Positions 8,490-17,500 of a stretch of 64,000 nt of DNA are shown in pieces. The position numbers and the translations under genes are program-made. Below the pieces are notes generated by a model that saw nothing but the letters and a program-made list of their open reading frames with translations, was not told the origin of the DNA and made no database searches. The stretch spans positions 177,271 through 241,270 of the forward strand of contig JAHRFD010000005.1 in the NCBI GenBank assembly GCA_020882975.1, in the 5' to 3' direction. The DNA comes from Microcoleus sp. EPA2. GTDB taxonomy: Bacteria; Cyanobacteriota; Cyanobacteriia; Cyanobacteriales; Microcoleaceae. Positions within the stretch are counted from its first letter, which is position 1. The number at the start of each line of letters is the position of its first letter.

Positions 8490-9029
8490 ACTAGCAATCA
8501 TTCCCGTCTGACGTGCGTAAGCAAAGAGTCCGCCGGCATCAATGACTGGGCCTACTTCTCCTAAAGGTTTGAGGTCATAGGTGCAATCTAGAGTGTGGTT
8601 GATAATTTTCTCTGCTGTAAAGTCGATGGTCACTTCTTGGCCAGTAGCAAACAAATCGCAGAGTCGATCGGCTGATTCGATCGGATATAATTCACCAGTA
8701 GCCGAACAATTGCGGAAGAAAATGCGGGCGTAGGACAAAGCTACCACAGCTTTCACCCCAGCAGCCCCAAGAGCGATGGGAGCGTGTTCTCGCGAAGAAC
8801 CGCAGCCAAAATTTTCCCCAGCAATGATAATCTGATAGCGGGTTTTCATTTCACCCGGTTCCATAAACTTACCATAGCGATCGGGCAACCCAATCATGGC
8901 GTAACTGCCAAGTTTATCGTACTCATCCGGCTTCGAGGGAACCAAAGTCAGGTATTCCGCTGGGATAATTTGATCTGTATCGATGTTGTCATCTACCACA
9001 AAAATTTGACCGCTAATTACTTTACCCAT
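8484..9029 (-). CDS. leuD: 3-isopropylmalate dehydratase small subunit
   Basis: 181 residues. The swivel-domain signature is clear: VVDDNIDTDQIIPAEYL near the N-terminus and GENFGCGSSREHAPIALGAAG at about residues 70-90. With the LeuC subunit, encoded elsewhere, it isomerises 2-isopropylmalate to 3-isopropylmalate in leucine synthesis in the cytoplasm. The length fits the short cyanobacterial/archaeal form. The start MGKVISGQIFVVDD is well placed. Its terminal codons run into a heptamer-repeat element, which may act as its terminator. Divergent from the gene at 9185. Confidence 0.95.
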   Translation of the reverse strand: MGKVISGQIFVVDDNIDTDQIIPAEYLTLVPSKPDEYDKLGSYAMIGLPDRYGKFMEPGEMKTRYQIIIAGENFGCGSSREHAPIALGAAGVKAVVALSYARIFFRNCSATGELYPIESADRLCDLFATGQEVTIDFTAEKIINHTLDCTYDLKPLGEVGPVIDAGGLFAYARQTGMIASR

Positions 9030-9184
9030 AGTTTATTTTCAGTTAGCCTCAAAAATGCTTTAGTCATGCTTGTCAAGTCAGATATCTATTTTAACCTGGG
9101 AGTGTCAATGGTAATCTGTATGAATAAAAATTTAGCTCCCAAAGTTTGGTTAAAAATTAACAGATTGCTAAGCGTCAACTCTTT

Positions 9185-10054
9185 ATGGTGAATACAGTAG
9201 ATGATATTGCCCGACAAGCCCGCGAGGGATCTGTGGCAGCGATTATTCAAATCCTCAACGATCGACTTGCACAGATAGGCGTTAGAACTAGAGCCGTGTT
9301 TGCCGATGGGGTGCTCCAACTGCTGTGCGAGTCGGCCACCGCCGATTTGCTAGAACAGTCTAGCTTGGTCTCCCGCATCCGGGAAATTTTGGAGCAACTT
9401 TCGCCCCGAAATATTCGCCGAGTCAATATCAACAGCCGGATTGTCCGAGAACATCAACTGCTGTGGCTGGAAGAAATTCGCCGGGACCCGGAAAATCAAC
9501 TCCTGTGGTGTCAAGAAATTAAACTGAGAAAAGTCCATTTTTGGCGGCGTTTCGCCATCGCCCAAACCGAGCGCCAAGGTCAGAAACCAGCTTTGCCCAA
9601 AATGGCCAAACAGCATCGATGGTCGATGCAGGAACCGGGACAATTTCAGCGCGGTATCATCGGTGGTATCGCCCTGAGCGTGTTGTTACTCGTCGCCGTT
9701 GCCGCTATCTACAAAGGTTTCCATTCTCCATCGCTCAACACTACAGCCACTACTACCCAAGCTACTCTTACTCCGATTCCCTCTAGGCCGACTCCTCCAC
9801 AGAAAATTGCTCAAGAGACTGGAAACTCCGACTCTTTTGCACAAGCCGTGCGGTTGGCAGAACAAGCAGCCCGCGAAGGCAAAAGTGCCCAATCACGACC
9901 GGATTGGTTAGTTGTGGCAGCTAAGTGGCAACAAGCTTCGGATTTAATGGCCTCGGTACCATCGAAACATCCCCGTTACACAACGGCTACCAACCGGGCG
10001 GCTCTTTATCGCCAAAATAGCGAAAAAGCCCAACAGGAAGCACAAAATAGGTAA
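9185..10054 (+). CDS. Conserved cyanobacterial membrane-anchored protein, unknown function
   Basis: 289 residues. The N-terminal 120 residues (VDDIARQAREGSVAAIIQILNDRLAQIGVRTRAVFADGVLQLL) form a compact soluble domain repeatedly found at the start of cyanobacterial hypothetical proteins. A single transmembrane helix follows at about residues 160-178 (IIGGIALSVLLLVAVAAIYK). A Thr/Pro-rich linker follows, then a helical C-terminal part (FAQAVRLAEQAAREGKSAQSRPDWLVVAAKWQQASDLMASVP) that looks like a TPR-type or tetratricopeptide-like helical pair. Topology would be cytoplasmic N-terminus and periplasmic or luminal C-terminus. Function unknown. Confidence 0.8.
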   Translation: MVNTVDDIARQAREGSVAAIIQILNDRLAQIGVRTRAVFADGVLQLLCESATADLLEQSSLVSRIREILEQLSPRNIRRVNINSRIVREHQLLWLEEIRRDPENQLLWCQEIKLRKVHFWRRFAIAQTERQGQKPALPKMAKQHRWSMQEPGQFQRGIIGGIALSVLLLVAVAAIYKGFHSPSLNTTATTTQATLTPIPSRPTPPQKIAQETGNSDSFAQAVRLAEQAAREGKSAQSRPDWLVVAAKWQQASDLMASVPSKHPRYTTATNRAALYRQNSEKAQQEAQNR

Positions 10055-10386
10055 TGTCTACAGCCTCACTAAATCAGGTTGGAACCCAGTTAAGATCGAG
10101 CCTAGTACGGCTTAACAACATTTTCTGACTAAAATTTTGTTTTTTTTAGAGAGGGTCATAATTATTTATGAGATATAATTAGTTGGTGCGATCGAAATCA
10201 CTCCATTGATGAACTTGGATCACATAATAAATTTGCTAGAATCACAGACTAAAATAGGCAACATCACAGGTTTTGGAGAGGGGTGTCACCAAGCAGTCAC
10301 GACAAAAACTGAATAATAATACGGGATAGCTTCTATCTTTGCAGCGATCGCAGGCTCAAACATCTTAAAATAAAGGCTTGGCTGCC
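10055..10386. other. Intergenic region upstream of the GAF histidine kinase
   Basis: Contains an imperfect inverted repeat with GTTAAG and GGCTTAAC arms at about 10090-10117 and a run of eight T residues at about 10140, either of which could end the upstream transcript. The rest is AT-rich. No gene or RNA was recognised. Confidence 0.4.
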
Positions 10387-12609
10387 ATGACAAATTATCA
10401 GGGAAGTCAAGACTGTGAACCGATCGACCGATCGCCCTCAGAGTCTTGTACGTTGCACTTAGAGCAAATCACAGAACCAGTCTCAGTCCAAAAATTTCTG
10501 GATCGAATAATGCAGTACCAGGTCGATCCTGCTCAAATCGGGCGACAAATTTGCCAAATTATCAGCACAAGCTTTCATGAAGAAACGCTACTGCTGGAGA
10601 TAGCTAATACTTTAGGAGCAGCTTGTCAAGTAGACTACTGTTTAGTTGCTGCTGTGAGTAACGATCGCATCGCCATTCCGAACGCAGGCTGGGGCATTTT
10701 CGGCGATGCGATCGATTCCACAGTGATTTCCGATGCAGCAGTTTTAACCCACAGATCCGAAATTCCTGAAACAGAAATCTTAAACTCGCTATTAATTTCA
10801 CTGCCAGAGCATCTGCTAGTAAATATACTGACACATGGTGAAATACTAGGGATTTCCGACATTCAAGACGATCGATCGACCAACGCCCCTGATTCTTTAG
10901 TCCCATCCCTTCCTTTCCGAGGGATTTTAGCATCGCCAACCCGATTCCGCGGGGCTATCAATGGGATAATTATCCTGGCTACTGCCCAACCCCAGGAGTG
11001 GTCTGCGGCTTCGCGGCAGTGTCTAGAATTAGCATCAGATGCGATCGCCACCGCCATCTCCCACATTCAAAAAACTCAAGAAATTGCCCATTTAAACCAA
11101 AAATTAGAGCAACAAGCTAAATACAAACAGCTACTGAGTACCGTTACCAAAGAAATAGCAAAAAATGCAGAAATAGATCTAACTTTGCAGCAGGTGATAG
11201 CAAGTATCAGCCAAAGCCTGGAAGTAGATAGAGTTCAAATCCTATCATTAAAATATACACCACCACTTTCACAAATAAGCTCACTAAATCAACCTAGCCC
11301 AACAACAATTGCCTTAGTTAGTGAATCCGAACTAAAAAAAGTAGAAAAGCCACCAACTAGCAAAACTCAATTCTCCCCAAAAAACTCGACATATAAAACA
11401 AAAAACCAATATAAAACTACAAATACTCAAGCGAAAATTACCAACTCACTATCCAAAAATAGCGGCTATTTTAGCATATCGGAATCGAGTTTGTGCCAGT
11501 CAGCATTCAATAGCGCCCCCCAATCCTTCGCCTTAGCTGATGCAGGGGAAATAATCAACCACGAACCGCAAAACTCAATAGAAATCTTGAAGCTTCAGGA
11601 GACTCGCGCCTTGATGATGGTTCCCCTGATCGGGGGCAGGACACAGGAAACTGTGTTGGGTTTCTTGCTATTGCAACACTCCGAACCTCGCACTTGGGAA
11701 ATGGCAGAATTAGAGGTTTTGGAATCAATCGCCTCTCAAGTCACCAGAGCTATACTTGAGTTTGAGAAACTCCAAGAACTGCAAACTCAGCTAGAATATA
11801 GAAGCACTCAATTGGCAAACAGTCTAGATGTCCAAGAAAAACTGCACGAGCAATCTGCCAATCAATTAGAGCAAATACGCAAGTTAAGGCTGATCCAAGA
11901 CGAGTTTCTGAGCGTGGTCAGTCACGAGTTACGCACTCCTTTGACGATCATGAAGCTAGCAATTATGATGCTAAAACAAGCAGACAGTTCCTTGCAGAGT
12001 CGGATTAAATATCTGGATATTCTAGAGCAGCAGTGTTCTAAAGAAACAGACTTGGTTAGCGATTTACTAGCACTCAAACAGCTAGATGCTCAACAATTCC
12101 CCATATTTCTAGTTCCGGTTTCTCTCAAGAGTCTAATTCAAGATTTGGCTGAAGATTTTGAGAAAAATTGGGCAGATAAAGGATTAACTTTGGCTCAGGA
12201 TTTCTTGAAACCATTACCTCGCTTGGAAACAGACAAGGATAGTCTCCATCGCATCTTGTTGGAACTGTTGACCAATGCCGGCAAATACTCGGCTGCTGGA
12301 ACAGAGGTGACTTTGGAGATATCTCAAGGAAGTGGCAGTATTGTCATGAAACTATCAAATTTGGGAATTGGGATTTCTGCTGCTGATTTACCCCACATCT
12401 TTGAAAAATTCCACCGTGGGACAGGTATTACTCAGCAAGCTATCCCTGGTACGGGTTTGGGTCTAGCTCTGGTAAAGTGTTTAGTACAGCACTTGAATGG
12501 TACTATTGAGGTCTCTAGTAGTCCGTCAGAGATTTTAGAAAACGATCCGTTGTGGCGTACATCTTTTACTCTGAAGTTACCCCAATTTCCAGGGGGTACA
12601 TACTCCTGA
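10387..12609 (+). CDS. GAF-domain sensor histidine kinase
   Basis: 740 residues from the ATG at 10387 (a TTG three codons upstream is less likely). GAF-like regions lie at about residues 60-225 and about 265-460. The second is interrupted by a Lys/Ser/Thr/Asn-rich, probably disordered insert (residues about 310-375). A coiled coil follows at about 465-505. The HisKA box is SVVSHELRTPLTIMK with the phospho-acceptor His at residue 513. The HATPase has the N box LLTNAGKYSAAG, GIGIS, and GTGLGLALVK. No transmembrane segment is seen, so the protein is cytosolic. No receiver domain and no adjacent response regulator gene, so the partner is unknown. No bilin-type Cys signature was found in its GAF domains. 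Confidence 0.92.
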   Translation: MTNYQGSQDCEPIDRSPSESCTLHLEQITEPVSVQKFLDRIMQYQVDPAQIGRQICQIISTSFHEETLLLEIANTLGAACQVDYCLVAAVSNDRIAIPNAGWGIFGDAIDSTVISDAAVLTHRSEIPETEILNSLLISLPEHLLVNILTHGEILGISDIQDDRSTNAPDSLVPSLPFRGILASPTRFRGAINGIIILATAQPQEWSAASRQCLELASDAIATAISHIQKTQEIAHLNQKLEQQAKYKQLLSTVTKEIAKNAEIDLTLQQVIASISQSLEVDRVQILSLKYTPPLSQISSLNQPSPTTIALVSESELKKVEKPPTSKTQFSPKNSTYKTKNQYKTTNTQAKITNSLSKNSGYFSISESSLCQSAFNSAPQSFALADAGEIINHEPQNSIEILKLQETRALMMVPLIGGRTQETVLGFLLLQHSEPRTWEMAELEVLESIASQVTRAILEFEKLQELQTQLEYRSTQLANSLDVQEKLHEQSANQLEQIRKLRLIQDEFLSVVSHELRTPLTIMKLAIMMLKQADSSLQSRIKYLDILEQQCSKETDLVSDLLALKQLDAQQFPIFLVPVSLKSLIQDLAEDFEKNWADKGLTLAQDFLKPLPRLETDKDSLHRILLELLTNAGKYSAAGTEVTLEISQGSGSIVMKLSNLGIGISAADLPHIFEKFHRGTGITQQAIPGTGLGLALVKCLVQHLNGTIEVSSSPSEILENDPLWRTSFTLKLPQFPGGTYS

Positions 12610-12642
12610 CCGAAAATATACCTCAACTTCCCTAAGCCTATT

Positions 12643-12766
12643 TGTTGACAGTTGACAGTTGACCCTTCGACTAACCAACGGCTGCGCTGAGCTCACAAAC
12701 AGCGAGCGGGCATCGCTGTTGACGGTTGACTGCTCAACAGTGAACAGCTAACAGTCAACAGCGATG
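12643..12766. repeat. Heptamer-repeat element with long hairpin
   Basis: Starts with direct copies of GTTGACA. Further right there is a perfect 13-bp inverted repeat, CATCGCTGTTGAC at 12711-12723 and GTCAACAGCGATG at 12754-12766, with 30 bases between. It lies between the stop at 12609 and the start at 12781, so it may separate the two transcripts. Confidence 0.8.
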
Positions 12767-12780
12767 GAATCTCCTACATT

Positions 12781-14460
12781 ATGCTCATCAAAGCTGCACC
12801 TAAAACCCTACGTTGGCAACGTTCTCAATATTCACCGTTAGCACGACAAATAGATGTTTTTGCAGCAGCGGCCAAGTTTATATTTTGTCTGTGGTGGGAT
12901 GGACTGCTGCAAAACAAATCTGCCCATACTAGAAGAATTCGCGCCCATTGGTTGGTTAATACTTTGTTGAATTTGGGTCCGACTTTTATCAAAATCGGAC
13001 AGTCTCTCTCCACTAGGGCTGATTTGCTCCCCCTGGAGTACGTCAAGGAACTCGAACAATTACAAGACCGGGTGCCGGAGTTTAGTTCTGAAGAGGCGAT
13101 CGCCCTGATAGAATCAGAGTTGGGCAAAGATATTTATGCTTTGTATCGCGATTTTGACCCTTGTCCCATTGCCGCCGCCAGTCTCGGACAGGTGCACAGA
13201 GCTAGACTGCACACCGGAGAAGATGTAGTTGTCAAAGTGCAGCGCCCCGGATTAGAAAAATTATTTGACTTGGATGTGAAAGCCGTTCGCCAAGTGATGA
13301 ATTTATGCAATAAGTATTTTCCTGGGATTCGCAAGTACGACCTGGAATCTATTTATCATGAGTTTTTTAAGATTTTATATCAAGAAATTGACTATATACA
13401 AGAAGGCAAAAATGCCGATCGCTTTGGCAAGAATTTTCAAGGATATCCTCGGATTATTGTGCCAAAAGTATATTGGCAATACACTACCAAAAAAGTGCTG
13501 ACTGTACAATACGCCCCTGGTATTAAAGTCGATGACCGCCTTAGTTTAGAAGCGATAGGAGTAGATATTGTCAAGCTCAATCAACTGGGAATTTGCTGTT
13601 ACTTGAAACAGTTGTTGATTGACGGTTTTTTTCAAGCCGACCCCCATCCTGGAAATTTAGCCGTCACGGAAGATGGTAGTTTAATTTTTTATGATTTTGG
13701 GATGATGGCAGAGGTTAAGTCTTTGGAAAAAGACCAGATGGTCAAGACTTTTTTTGCTGTGATGAGAAAGGATACTGACGAGGTACTCGATACTTTAATG
13801 ACCATCGGCTTAGTGGAGCCGATGCCGGATCTGATGCCGGTGCGCCGCCTGATTACTTTTCTGTTGGATAAGTTTATTGATAAGCCGATCGACTTTCAAG
13901 CCTTTAACGAGATTAAAAACGAATTGTACATTATGTTCGAGCAGCAACCATTTCGTATGCCTGCACAAATGATGTTTATTCTCAAGTCAGTGACTACCCT
14001 CGATGGCATTGCCAGAACTCTCGACCCGAACTACAATTTTCTAGCATCTGCTCAGCCTTTTGTCAAGAGTATTGCGATTAGTAAAGGTAGAGGCAATACG
14101 GTGGGAGAACTGGCAAGACAAGCGCGAGATTTGATTAGATATAAATTGCAGCAACCGAGCAAATCAGAAGTTTTGTTCAAACGTTTAGAGCAGCGGATTC
14201 TGGATGGAGAATTGCAAATTAAAGTGCGAAATATAGAGAACGAGCGCGCCCTGAAACGCATTTATTTAGCCTTAAAAACTCTGATCTATGCCTGTGTGAC
14301 AGGTTTTGTGCTGGTAGCGGGGACAGTGTTGCTCAAGGGTGGATATGCGAGGGAGGCGATCGCCGCTTTTGTGGTCTCAGGATTCGGCAGTTTGTTTTTG
14401 ATACGTTCTTTTGTGGATTTGTTGCTGAAAGAAAAACTAGATCGCCTAGCGGAAAAATAA
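12781..14460 (+). CDS. ABC1/AarF/UbiB-family atypical kinase-like protein
   Basis: 559 residues. ABC1 signatures are in order: the KxGQ motif in GPTFIKIGQSLSTRADLLP (about residues 60-80), the Ala-rich loop AAASLGQVHRARL, VVVKVQRPG, the E/D-containing DYIQEGKNADRF, and the catalytic-like ADPHPGNLAVTEDG followed by YDFGMM (Asp of the DFG equivalent). Two hydrophobic helices lie at the C-terminus (about residues 500-545). In cyanobacteria and plastids this family supports prenylquinone metabolism and stress tolerance at thylakoid membranes. The exact paralogue is not assigned. It stands between two signalling genes, with no sign of co-transcription. Confidence 0.93.
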   Translation: MLIKAAPKTLRWQRSQYSPLARQIDVFAAAAKFIFCLWWDGLLQNKSAHTRRIRAHWLVNTLLNLGPTFIKIGQSLSTRADLLPLEYVKELEQLQDRVPEFSSEEAIALIESELGKDIYALYRDFDPCPIAAASLGQVHRARLHTGEDVVVKVQRPGLEKLFDLDVKAVRQVMNLCNKYFPGIRKYDLESIYHEFFKILYQEIDYIQEGKNADRFGKNFQGYPRIIVPKVYWQYTTKKVLTVQYAPGIKVDDRLSLEAIGVDIVKLNQLGICCYLKQLLIDGFFQADPHPGNLAVTEDGSLIFYDFGMMAEVKSLEKDQMVKTFFAVMRKDTDEVLDTLMTIGLVEPMPDLMPVRRLITFLLDKFIDKPIDFQAFNEIKNELYIMFEQQPFRMPAQMMFILKSVTTLDGIARTLDPNYNFLASAQPFVKSIAISKGRGNTVGELARQARDLIRYKLQQPSKSEVLFKRLEQRILDGELQIKVRNIENERALKRIYLALKTLIYACVTGFVLVAGTVLLKGGYAREAIAAFVVSGFGSLFLIRSFVDLLLKEKLDRLAEK

Positions 14461-14569
14461 AGCTGAAACCTAGGGATATTAAGGCAAAAAAGTCTTAAAA
14501 ATCTCCGTATCTTTAGACCGGGGACTGTCAATTCTGTAATAATTGGTTAAAGCACAGTTTCCTTGAAAA

Positions 14570-17500
14570 ATGCTGACACCTGCCACAGCCCTGACGCCAG
14601 CCGAACTAACATCCGCGATCGTCCTCAATCCGCTGATGGTTGCACCGGATATCACAGTGATGGAAGCGATCGCCCAGATGAGCGGCGTCCGTACCATTTG
14701 CTCAACCTCTAAAACCGCCGATAGCCAACTTGACGAGCTCCATGTAGAGGCGAGATCGAGCTGCGTCTTAATTGTCCAAGATCGTCAGTTGCTGGGAATT
14801 CTCACAGAACGAGATATTGTGCGCCTCAGTACCCAAAAACGTTCCTTAGATAGCGTTCCGATCCGTGAGGCAATGACATCTGGGGTGGTCACTATCGGCG
14901 TATCTGCCTTCACCGATTTATTTTTGGCGCTGAATCTGCTTCAGCAATATCAGATTCGCCACTTGCCAGTGCTCGACGACCAAAATCGAGTGGTGGGAAT
15001 GTTGACCCACGAAAGTTTGCGACAAACATCGCGCCCCGTAGATTTGTTACGATTGCGCCTGGTAGTAGAAGTGATGACCTCTGAAGTGATTTGCGCCAAT
15101 CCTGATGTTTCAATGATGAACATCGCCGAATTGATGGCCCAAAATCGAGTCAGTTCGGTGATGATTGTCGAAGAACAGATAGGAAGCGATCGCCAAAAAC
15201 AGCAAATTCCCATCGGGATTGTGACTGAGCGCGACATCGTACAATTTCAGGCTTTAAATCTAAACTTAGAAACCTGTCTGGCAAAATCTGTGATGAGCAC
15301 CCCGATTTTTGCGGTGAGTTCAGAAGATTCTCTGTGGACTGTGCAGCAGATCATGGAACAACGGTTAGTCCGCAGATTGGCGGTTACTGGCAAAGCAGGT
15401 GAATTGTTGGGAATTATAACTCAGACGAGTATTTTGCAGGCGCTCAACCCGATAGAAGTATATAAATTAGCAGAAATTTTAGAAAAAAAGGTGTTACGAC
15501 TAGAAGCAGAAAAAGTAGCACTGCTGGAAAATCGGAATATTGAACTAGAGCAGCAAGTGGAGAATCGCACCGCTACCCTGAAGGCAGAATCAGAGCAAAA
15601 ACAACTGATTGCTACCATCGCTTCCCAGATTCGAGCCTCCCTAGATTTAACAGAAATCCTCAATACCACAGTAACCGAAGTGCGATCGCTCTTAAATTGC
15701 GATCGGGCTGATATCTGGCAGTTTCAAGCAGATGCTAGCGTGATTGTCGTTGTAGAATCCGTCGCAGATAAGCAAATAGCAAATCAAAGCAAATATATTC
15801 ACGACAATTGTTTGGATTGGCGGGGAAAATGGCGCACCGGAGTGATTCGAGTAGTAGACGATATCTACACGGCCCCAATCAGCGATTGCCACCGTCAACT
15901 ATTAGAAGATTTGGAAATTAGAGCCAAAATTTTAGTACCCATTTTCCAAGCAGAAACCCTCTGGGGCTTGCTTTGTGTCGCCGAAAGCCGGACCCCCCGC
16001 CACTGGCAGACAACAGAAATTACTCTCCTGCAACAGTTGGCTACACAACTAGAAATTGCCATTCAACAGGGAACGGCTTACCAACAGGTACAAAGCGAGT
16101 TGGCAGAAAGACAACGGGTGGAGGCCCATTTGCGAGAAAGCGAAAAACGTTTTGCGGCTTTGGCGCAATCTGCTCCCGTGGGGATTTTCCGCACGGATAC
16201 TAGCGGTAATTGCTTGTTTGTCAACGATCGCTGGTGTGAAATTGCTGGACTTACATCCGATGAAGCATTGGGTAAGGGTTGGATTCAAGGCTTGTATCCA
16301 GAGGATCGGGACAGGATTAGCGCCGAGTGGTATCAATCCGCCCAAGAACATCGCCCTTTTAAGTTAGAGTATCGCTTTGGGCGATCGGATGGTACTTTCA
16401 GTTGGGTGTTTGGGCAAGCATCGGCAGAAAGAGACGAAGACGGGCAGATTGTGGGTTATATCGGCACAATTACTGATATTAGCGATCGCAAACGGGCGGA
16501 AGAAGCACTGTCCCAACTCAATCAAGAATTAGAACAAAGGGTAGAACAACGGACGCTAGAAGTACATCGCAGTGAATCTCGCCTACAGGAAGCTCAACAC
16601 ATTGCTCGTCTTGGCCATTGGGAAATTGATTTTGCCGAGTCCAAGATTACTGGTTCTCCTGAGATTTTCGAGATTTTGGGATTGGAGATTCATCATCAGG
16701 AACTTACTTTTGAGCAACTCAGACAGCATTTCCATCCCTCAGACTGGGCCTATCATCGTAAAACCATCAAAGGAGTTATTCAACTAGGTGGTAAACACTA
16801 CGAAATCGACCAGCAAATTATCCGCTCTGATGGCTCCCTAGGTTGGATTTTTGCTAAGGGACAAACGGTTTACAATGCTGAGGGTCAGCTTGTCCGATTG
16901 TTTGGCATTGTGATGGATATTAGCGATCGCAAACTGGCAGAAACTGAGTTAGCCAAGAGTGAGGAAAAATTTCGCTGCTTGGTGGAAGGGATTGATGATT
17001 TGATTTGGTCTTGCGATCGAGAGGGTAAATTAACTTACTTGTCACCACAATTCAAAATACTCTTTGGTTGGGAACCAGAAGCATGGATTGGTCAATCTTT
17101 TAGTCTGCTGGTTCATCCAGACGATCGCGATTGGGTTGTAGCTGATGCTCAGCGGATGGTTGTCACTTCTGAAAAGTTGCAGGCTCAGGAATTCCGACAT
17201 CTGCACCAGGATGGGGGTTATATTTGGGTACTGTGCAACGCCACACCGCTCAAAAATGCTGAAGGTATGGTGATTCAATTTCAGGGAATTTTACGGGATA
17301 TTAGCGATCGCAAATTAGCTGAAGAACAGTTGCGCCAACAGAAGGAAACACTTCAAACTATTTTCGATCGCATTCCCCTCATGATTGGTTTGTTTTCAGC
17401 CACTGGGGAAACTGTGATGATTAACCCGGAAATGGAGCGGCTAATTGGTTGGCACCAGGAAGAATACAACCAAATTGATGTTCTAGCATCCTGCTATCCC

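Noticed and set aside
10387-12609. Cyanobacteriochrome GAF domains in the 740-residue kinase
   Set aside because: Neither GAF-like region has the C-H motif or a DXCF motif at the expected place.
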